Shown here piece after piece: positions 6,219 to 10,608 of a DNA stretch of 10,608 nt. The notes below the pieces were generated by a model that saw nothing but the letters and a program-made list of their open reading frames with translations, had not been told where the DNA came from and ran no database searches. Location: positions 1 to 10,608 of the forward strand of contig CAKTQR010000046.1 in the NCBI GenBank assembly GCA_934597175.1. Direction: 5' to 3'. The stretch comes from an uncultured Oscillospiraceae bacterium. Lineage in GTDB: Bacteria; Bacillota; Clostridia; Oscillospirales; Oscillospiraceae. Numbering within the stretch: the stretch's first letter is position 1; the number at the start of each line of letters is the position of its first letter. The position numbers and the translations under genes are program-made.

Positions 6219-7115
6219 TCACACCTTATCCGTTGCCTTCTCGCCGAAGATGCCGGTGGGCTTGACGAGAAGAATGACTATAAGCAGAACGAAGGTAAAT
6301 GCGTCGGAGAACACCGTCCACTGCTGGCCTATGCCCTTGATGATGTTCTCGCAGATACCTATTATAAATGCACCGATGACCGCACCGGGGATAGAGCCTA
6401 TGCCGCCGAACACGGCTGCAACAAAGGCTTTAAGACCGGGCATTGCACCCGAGGTGGGTACGACGGTCTGATAGTTTGAAAAATAAAGCATCGAGCCGAT
6501 GGCCGCAAGGAAGCAGCCTATGATAAAGGTAAAGGAGATAACGGAGTTTATCTTAATACCCATAAGCTGGCTGGTCTCAAAATCCTTTGCGACGGCACGC
6601 ATCGCCATGCCCATCTTGGTGTACTTTATAAGAAGTACGAGCGCAACGACGAGCACGAGCGTAAGTATCGGGGTTATGACGGTGACCATCTTGGTCGTTG
6701 CGCCCCATATCGTCACCGACTTTGTCAAAAACGGGATAACAGGGTACATGCGGGGCAGACCGCCGGTAAAGTACAGTGCGCAGTTTTGCAGCAGGTACGA
6801 CACGCCGATAGCCGAGATCATTACCGACATTCTCGGTGCGCTTCTAAGAGGCTTATACGCCACCTTCTCTATCGTTACACCCAAAACCACCGTAAGCACG
6901 ATAACGAGCACTATTGCCGCCCACATGGGCAGGCCGCCCGCTATTGCGTATATCATTATAAGACCTGCGACCATGAACACATCGCCGTGGGCAAAGTTTA
7001 TAAGTCTCAGTATGCCGTACACCATCGTATAGCCGATGGCGATAAGAGCGTACTGTCCGCCGACGGATATGCCCGAAAGCAGGTATTGCAGGTTATTGTG
7101 CAAAAACTCAATCAT
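6219..7115 (-). CDS. livH: Branched-chain amino acid ABC transporter permease LivH
   Basis: A 298-residue integral membrane permease. The N-terminus has the LivH hallmark GGQYALIAIGYTMVYGILRL (19-38) followed by INFAHGD (39-45). The coupling loop is around GMAMRAVAKDFETSQLMGI (169-187). The late motif GLKAFVAAVFGGIGSIPGAV (227-246) is also characteristic. Its length is typical for the family. ATG at 7115 is preceded by GAGAGGAAGG with a 7-nt spacer. It is the first of four tightly linked genes (livHMGF) and is separated from livK by 175 bp of structured DNA. Confidence 0.96.
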   Translation of the reverse strand: MIEFLHNNLQYLLSGISVGGQYALIAIGYTMVYGILRLINFAHGDVFMVAGLIMIYAIAGGLPMWAAIVLVIVLTVVLGVTIEKVAYKPLRSAPRMSVMISAIGVSYLLQNCALYFTGGLPRMYPVIPFLTKSVTIWGATTKMVTVITPILTLVLVVALVLLIKYTKMGMAMRAVAKDFETSQLMGIKINSVISFTFIIGCFLAAIGSMLYFSNYQTVVPTSGAMPGLKAFVAAVFGGIGSIPGAVIGAFIIGICENIIKGIGQQWTVFSDAFTFVLLIVILLVKPTGIFGEKATDKV

Positions 7116-7148
7116 CTGAGGGCCTTCCTCTCTATTTACAGGAACGCA

Positions 7149-7187
7149 TAAATCCGCTCCGGAAAATTATTTTTAGGAGCGCATTTA
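7149..7187 (-). promoter_or_regulatory. Hairpin in the livH leader
   Basis: An inverted repeat of 12 bp with one mismatch, 7149-7160 with 7176-7187 (core GCTCC/GGAGC), encloses an A/T-rich 15-nt loop. It ends about 34 nt before the livH start. No T-run follows, so it is not a terminator. A role in mRNA stability or in setting expression of livHMGF relative to livK is inference. Confidence 0.45.
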
Positions 7188-7227
7188 CACGATCCTTTGT
7201 CTAATTCGCAGTCCCATAAAACACTGC

Positions 7228-7260
7228 TATGGTGGGGAAGCAAAACGCTTCCCCACCATA
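7228..7260 (-). promoter_or_regulatory. Strong livK-livH intergenic hairpin (partial terminator or mRNA-stabilising)
   Basis: A perfect 14-bp GC-rich stem, TATGGTGGGGAAGC (7228-7241) with its complement (7247-7260), encloses a 5-nt loop. It lies 30 nt after the livK stop. What follows on the minus strand (GCAGTGTTTTATGG) has only four T in a row, so it is at best a leaky terminator. Such hairpins after the receptor gene of ABC operons are known to protect the upstream mRNA and lower expression of the downstream membrane genes. Smaller stems flank it: 7274-7279 with 7288-7293, which includes the livK stop, and 7208-7212 with 7223-7227. Confidence 0.7.
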
Positions 7261-7290
7261 TTTGAGCTTGATATAAGCCTTTTTAGCGGC

Positions 7291-8451
7291 TTACGCCTTC
7301 TGGACTGCTACGAAGTCCCAAACGCCCTTCTCGGTGTTTGCCTGCTTGATGAATGCAGAGTCACGGTTTGCGTCGCCCGTCTCGTTAAAGGAGATATCGC
7401 CCGAGATGCCGGAATACTTGACATTGGGCAGAGCTGCCATGACGGCTGCGGGGTCAGCGGAGTCAGCTGCCTTGATGGCCTCGACTGCTACCATGTATGC
7501 ATCATAACCCATGACGGTGACTGCTGCGAGCATGTCATTGCCGCCGTTCTTCTCGATGCGCTTGGAGTCAGCGTTCATCCACTCCTTGATGCCCTTTTCA
7601 AATTCGGGGTTGCCGCCCTCTGCGTAGAAGGTGGAAACATACAGCTCGGTGTTCTTGCCTACGGTCGCCTCGACGATGGTGTTGTTATCCCATGTGTCGG
7701 AGCCGAGCAGAGGAATGTTGATACCCTGTGCGTTTGCCTGCTCAACGATGAGCTGTGCGTACTGGATGGATACGGGAGCGAAGATGGCCTTTGCGCCTTC
7801 CTTCTTAGCGTTGTTCAGGTAGGAAGTAAAGTCGGAGTTATCCTTGGGGAAGGACTCGGTGACGACCTTTATGCCGAGCTTGTCGGCAGCTTCCTTGAAG
7901 TAGTTGATAAGGCCCTGGTCGTAGTCGTTGCCAAGCTCGCCGAGGCAGTAGACGGTGTCGGCCTTGAGCTGCTCTTTAGCAAAGTTTGCCTGAACGGTGC
8001 CCTGGAACGGATCGAGGAAGCAGATACGGAAGTAGTGGCTGTTGCCCTCGGTGACCTGGGGATTGGTGCAGGATACGCCGATCGCAGGGACGCCTGCATT
8101 CTTGAATGTGTCGGATGCCGAAATGGCAACTGCAGAGCCGTAAGAGCCGAGAACCACGGATACGCCTTCAGAAACGATCTTGGTAGCTGCGGAAACAGCC
8201 TTCTCGGTGTTAGACTCGTTATCGCCGTAAACGAGCTCTATTTTGTATTCCACGCCGCCAATGGTGACGGTGGGGCATACGGAATTGGCATATTCCATGC
8301 CGAGGATCTCCTGCTTGCCGCCTGCGCCGTTTGCGCCGGTCTGAGGCTCATAGACGCCGATCTTGATGACCTTCTCGTCCGAGCCGCCGCCGCATGCGCA
8401 AAGTGCGAACACCATGACGAATGCGAGGACAAGTGCTATGACTTTCTTCAT
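7291..8451 (-). CDS. livK: Branched-chain amino acid ABC transporter substrate-binding lipoprotein
   Basis: A 386-residue receptor. It has a lipoprotein signal peptide (MKK, hydrophobic 4-17, lipobox LCAC with the lipidated cysteine at C20) and a Gly/Ser linker. A type I periplasmic binding fold (Peripla_BP_6) follows, starting KVIKIGVYEPQTG (27-39). Binding-site motifs of the Leu/Ile/Val family are seen: GSYGS (102-106), SCTNPQVTE (127-135, compared with the usual AATNPxLT) and GSDTWDN (250-256). GYDA (315-318) is in its usual place. It is membrane-tethered on the outer face and delivers ligand to LivHM. Leu/Ile/Val is the likely ligand, but this family also binds amides, urea and other amino acids, so the substrate is not certain. 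AGGAGG lies about 9 nt before ATG 8451. It is first in the operon, behind a strong promoter. Confidence 0.94.
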   Translation of the reverse strand: MKKVIALVLAFVMVFALCACGGGSDEKVIKIGVYEPQTGANGAGGKQEILGMEYANSVCPTVTIGGVEYKIELVYGDNESNTEKAVSAATKIVSEGVSVVLGSYGSAVAISASDTFKNAGVPAIGVSCTNPQVTEGNSHYFRICFLDPFQGTVQANFAKEQLKADTVYCLGELGNDYDQGLINYFKEAADKLGIKVVTESFPKDNSDFTSYLNNAKKEGAKAIFAPVSIQYAQLIVEQANAQGINIPLLGSDTWDNNTIVEATVGKNTELYVSTFYAEGGNPEFEKGIKEWMNADSKRIEKNGGNDMLAAVTVMGYDAYMVAVEAIKAADSADPAAVMAALPNVKYSGISGDISFNETGDANRDSAFIKQANTEKGVWDFVAVQKA

Positions 8452-8488
8452 TTTGGTTTCCTCCTAATTATACTCTCAACACCAGCTT

Positions 8489-8507
8489 TGTCCGTGTGAT
8501 GCGGACA
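8489..8507 (-). promoter_or_regulatory. Small hairpin in the livK 5' leader
   Basis: TGTCCG (8489-8494) pairs with CGGACA (8502-8507) around a 7-nt loop, in the roughly 77-nt leader predicted between the livK promoter and its start codon. It has no terminator T-run and does not match a riboswitch or T-box that I recognise. It may protect the 5' end of the message; this is inference. Confidence 0.35.
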
Positions 8508-8534
8508 TTTGTCTTTTTGCTGATTACAGATTGC

Positions 8535-8563
8535 ATTATAAACTACACTTAACAAAATTGCAA
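8535..8563 (-). promoter_or_regulatory. Sigma-A promoter of the liv operon
   Basis: On the minus strand a perfect -10 TATAAT (8535-8540) lies 17 bp from -35 TTGCAA (8558-8563), within an A/T-rich stretch with an A-run just upstream (8568-8573 region). The predicted start is near 8528, giving a leader of about 77 nt before livK. The promoter begins 25 bp after the tmcAL stop, and no terminator separates the two, so some readthrough from tmcAL into livK is possible. No clear CodY box is seen. Confidence 0.75.
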
Positions 8564-8587
8564 TAGTTTTTTTGCACAAAGTTCCCC

Positions 8588-9796
8588 CTATTTAATGGCT
8601 ATCTTAGGACTAATTCTCCAATCCGCACCGCCTCGGCGCTCCGCCTGGGCGGTATAACCCAGCGAAAACAGGTCATGAGCGGCGCTGCATACATTAAATA
8701 TATGTTTTGCCCTGTCGTCAAGCTCCTTGACGCTGGCAGGCTTTGTGATGACGGGGACGGCCGATTTTGTGCTCATTTCCCTCAGGAGCGCACACCCACG
8801 CTCGGTTGCGGCGAGCACTCTCGCATACGGCGGGATGCCCTGTGCGTCCTCGGCTTTGATGCCGAGCGCTGCGCACATGGTCATGCGGCGGATGCGGCTG
8901 AGGGCATAGCGCTTGGATTTTGCGGCAGCAACGACGGCGTCGACGGTGTTTTCCTCCCGTGCCGCTCTTGCAAGGCGGAAGTTTAACCCCTCGCCGGCGT
9001 CCGGCAGGACGGCAAACGCCGCATCGTCGAGCATGCGCAGGCGTGACAGTATCGCAAGCTCGATGTTTTCGTCCAAAACAGGTCCACGGCCGAGCTTGTT
9101 TTCACGCTGATACACCGCAAGCGCTCCCTCGGGCACAGAGCCCGTGATATCTCCGCCGGACGCCATGGCACGGCGGATCTCCGACGCCGAGCGTGGCCCG
9201 CTCTCGCCGGTTTGGTCGTGTCCCGAGCCGAAGCGCTGGATGGTCACGGGCTTTATGTGCAGGTTTTGGTCGTAAAGCTGCTTTATATACTCGACCGCAA
9301 GGATGTTATTGGGCGTTTCAAGCTGACACGAAAGCTCCCCCACCCTTTTGGCGGCGGCCCTCTGACGGGCGGCGGCAAAGGATATGCCCTCGTCGTTATT
9401 GAGCTCGGTCTTTATATCGTTTACAAACAGCGGGTCGAGAAGCATTTCGGCAAGCTGCTCCAGGGGCTCGGTCTCGCCGCACTCCGAGCCGAAGCTTAAG
9501 TGCGTGACAACACCCGCAGCGCCTAAAAGTCCCACCGCTCCACGGGCAAAGCCCTCCGCCGAGGACAGCGTCCACGGCAGCGGAAGCTCCAGCACGAGGT
9601 CGACCCCGCAGTTTATCGCCGCCTCCGCTCTTGCAAACTTCGAGTATACAGCAGCCTGCCCCCGCTGGATAAAGTCGCCCGACATGACGCACACCACGGG
9701 GAAGTCCTCGCCCAACTGGCGCACAGTCTCTGTAAGGTGGTGCTCATGGCCGAAGTGAAAGGGATTGTACTCCGCAACAACGCCGACAACGCTCAT
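8588..9796 (-). CDS. tmcAL: tRNA(Met) cytidine acetate ligase TmcAL (YlbM)
   Basis: A cytosolic enzyme of 402 residues that uses acetate and ATP, via acetyl-AMP, to form N4-acetylcytidine at C34 of elongator tRNA-Met. The nucleotidyltransferase-like N-terminus shows AEYNPFHFGH (8-17) with the HxGH motif, then VMSGDFIQRG (37-46), LVLELPLPW (67-75) and FGSE (102-105). Later family motifs are TPNNILAVEYIKQL (161-174) and RSASEIRRA (202-210). The frame opens at ATG 9835, but family members begin just before the VVxEYNPFH strand. ATG 9796 has AAGGAGG 8 nt upstream, so the shorter form is chosen. The length fits the family (about 400-415). It is divergent from ackA with a 117-bp gap, and is followed by the liv promoter without a terminator. 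Confidence 0.94.
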   Translation of the reverse strand: MSVVGVVAEYNPFHFGHEHHLTETVRQLGEDFPVVCVMSGDFIQRGQAAVYSKFARAEAAINCGVDLVLELPLPWTLSSAEGFARGAVGLLGAAGVVTHLSFGSECGETEPLEQLAEMLLDPLFVNDIKTELNNDEGISFAAARQRAAAKRVGELSCQLETPNNILAVEYIKQLYDQNLHIKPVTIQRFGSGHDQTGESGPRSASEIRRAMASGGDITGSVPEGALAVYQRENKLGRGPVLDENIELAILSRLRMLDDAAFAVLPDAGEGLNFRLARAAREENTVDAVVAAAKSKRYALSRIRRMTMCAALGIKAEDAQGIPPYARVLAATERGCALLREMSTKSAVPVITKPASVKELDDRAKHIFNVCSAAHDLFSLGYTAQAERRGGADWRISPKIAIK

Positions 9797-9820
9797 TTTT
9801 CCCGCCTCCTTAAAAAAATC

Positions 9821-9848
9821 TTGCTTTTTATGCAATTTGTATTAAAAT
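9821..9848 (+). promoter_or_regulatory. Candidate promoter of ackA
   Basis: -35 TTGCTT (9821-9826), a 16-bp spacer and -10 TAAAAT (9843-9848) lie on the plus strand. The predicted start is near 9855, giving a leader of about 59 nt. The -10 is good and the -35 weak (3 of 6). No better pair is visible between 9797 and 9913. The site lies within the tmcAL leader. Confidence 0.45.
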
Positions 9849-9887
9849 AGGATAGGTATATTTCTTATATTACTATTGAATAGGTAT
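9847..9887. repeat. Short direct repeats ATAGG in the tmcAL-ackA gap
   Basis: ATAGG occurs at 9847-9851, 9852-9856 and 9880-9884. The last two extend to ATAGGTAT (9852-9859 and 9880-9887), 28 bp apart. They lie just downstream of the proposed ackA -10 and around the proposed tmcAL -10. They may be a binding site or chance in A/T-rich DNA. Confidence 0.3.
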
Positions 9888-9895
9888 TTTTACAA
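9867..9895 (-). promoter_or_regulatory. Candidate promoter of tmcAL
   Basis: On the minus strand, -35 TTGTAA (9890-9895), a 17-bp spacer and -10 TAATAT (9867-9872), each 4 of 6 to consensus. The predicted start is near 9860, about 64 nt before ATG 9796. It faces the proposed ackA promoter, so the two transcripts would overlap in their leaders. This is a motif match only. Confidence 0.4.
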
Positions 9896-9913
9896 TAAGA
9901 AAGGGATTTTGTA

Positions 9914-10608
9914 ATGAAGATTCTTGTTATCAATGCAGGCAGCTCCTCTCTCAAGTACCAGCTGATCGATATGGAGACCGAGTCGGTCATGGCCAAGGGC
10001 CTTTGCGAGCGCATCGGCATCGACGGTCACCTCAAGCACAGCCCGCTGGTCGGCGGCAAGCCCGTTTTCAATGAGGACATCGCTCTGCCCACCCACGCCG
10101 AGGCTATTGCGGCTGTTATCGACAAGCTCACCAGTGCCGAGTACGGTGTTGTCGGCTCTATGAAGGAGATCGACGCTGTCGGCCACCGTGTCGTTCACGG
10201 CGGCGAGAAGTTTGCTTCCTCCGTTCTAATCACCGATGAGGTCATGAAGGCTCTTGAGGAGTGCACCCCCTTTGCTCCCCTGCACAATCCCGCAAACATT
10301 ATCGGCATCAATGCCTGCCGTGATGTCATGGGCGATGTCCCCATGGTCGCAGTGTTCGACACCGCTTTCCATCAGACCATGCCCGGCAAGGCATACATGT
10401 ACGCCGTTCCCTATGAGTACTACCAAAACGACGGCATCCGCCGCTACGGCTTCCACGGCACGAGTCATCGCTATGTCTCCGGCCGCTGCGCAGAGCTTAT
10501 GGGCAAGCCCATCGAGGAGCTGAAGATCGTCTCCTGCCACATGGGCAACGGCAGCTCCATCGCCGCTATCGACGGCGGCAAGTGCGTCGACACCTCCATG
10601 GGCTTCAC
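9914..10608 (+). CDS. ackA: Acetate kinase AckA (3'-truncated by window end)
   Basis: The first 231 codons of acetate kinase are present (full proteins are about 400 residues); the frame is open to the last base. AckA interconverts acetyl phosphate + ADP and acetate + ATP, the final ATP-yielding step of acetate fermentation, in the cytosol. Motifs seen: N-terminal VINAGSSSLKYQL (5-17), VGHRVVHGG (89-97) with the substrate-binding Arg at 92, VFDTAFHQTMP (147-157) with catalytic Asp 149, YGFHGTSH (178-185) with His 181, and CHMGNGSS (208-215) in the nucleotide-binding region. ATG 9914 follows AAAGGGA with a spacer of about 7 nt. Codon use is rich in C-ending codons, in keeping with high expression. 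The C-terminal half, with the conserved Glu and Arg of the active site, lies outside the window. Confidence 0.97.
   Translation, partial: MKILVINAGSSSLKYQLIDMETESVMAKGLCERIGIDGHLKHSPLVGGKPVFNEDIALPTHAEAIAAVIDKLTSAEYGVVGSMKEIDAVGHRVVHGGEKFASSVLITDEVMKALEECTPFAPLHNPANIIGINACRDVMGDVPMVAVFDTAFHQTMPGKAYMYAVPYEYYQNDGIRRYGFHGTSHRYVSGRCAELMGKPIEELKIVSCHMGNGSSIAAIDGGKCVDTSMGF

Noticed and set aside
7140..7160. Leader peptide ORF (M-R-S-C-K) after GGAGCGG, before livH
   Set aside because: Five codons with no branched-chain residues and no terminator/antiterminator pair; likely chance.
8541..8563. CodY-like operator in the liv promoter (AATTTTGTTAAG on the minus strand)
   Set aside because: Too many mismatches to the AATTTTCWGAAAATT consensus.
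9797..9835. N-terminal extension of TmcAL from ATG 9835
   Set aside because: The extra 13 residues precede the family's normal N-terminus, and the strong AAGGAGG sits just before ATG 9796.
1..10608. Mobile elements, CRISPR, phage or defence genes
   Set aside because: No transposase, integrase, terminal repeats, spaced repeat arrays or unusual gene islands; all genes belong to known housekeeping families.

Overview
The window looks like chromosomal core from a spore-forming Firmicute of the Clostridia, probably an Oscillospiraceae/Ruminococcaceae-type gut anaerobe. The basis is moderate GC with near-consensus sigma-A promoters, strong AGGAGG ribosome binding sites, a SpoIIQ-like M23 protein behind a sigma-F-type promoter, a TmcAL (YlbM) gene and a clostridial-type FeoA-FeoB-Cys-rich small protein cluster. 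Species cannot be told from the sequence. There are no mobile elements, CRISPR arrays, phage genes or broken genes. All genes except the last lie on the minus strand.

Layout from left to right. 1-73: elongator tRNA-Met(CAT), minus strand, with its own promoter at 96-124. 154-852: SpoIIQ-like membrane-anchored M23 protein, with a sigma-F-like promoter at 883-912. 922-3378: an iron-uptake operon transcribed leftward, with its promoter at 3350-3378, then feoA, feoB, a 44-residue Cys-rich membrane protein and an intrinsic terminator. 3380-8563: a five-gene branched-chain (or related) amino acid ABC transporter operon transcribed leftward from a strong promoter at 8535-8563. It carries the lipoprotein receptor livK, a 175-bp hairpin-rich gap, then tightly packed livH, livM, livG and livF, closed by a terminator at 3380-3414. 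8588-9796: tmcAL, minus strand. 9914 to the window end: the first 231 codons of acetate kinase ackA, plus strand.

How they work together. LivK would capture the amino acid outside the membrane, LivH/LivM form the channel and LivG/LivF hydrolyse ATP. FeoB is the GTP-driven ferrous iron transporter, FeoA its cytoplasmic partner, and the small Cys-rich protein a presumed accessory. TmcAL uses acetate and ATP to acetylate C34 of elongator tRNA-Met. The window holds that enzyme, a tRNA that fits as its substrate (the opposite end) and, divergently beside the enzyme, acetate kinase, which makes or consumes the same acetate. The link is biochemically coherent, but a regulatory connection is only inference.

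I found no clearly novel multi-gene system. The most interesting details are the short Feo-associated gene whose last codons form one arm of the operon terminator, a SpoIIQ-like protein with all zinc ligands present, an apparent insertion in LivG, the hairpin cluster between livK and livH, and the possible face-to-face promoters between tmcAL and ackA.
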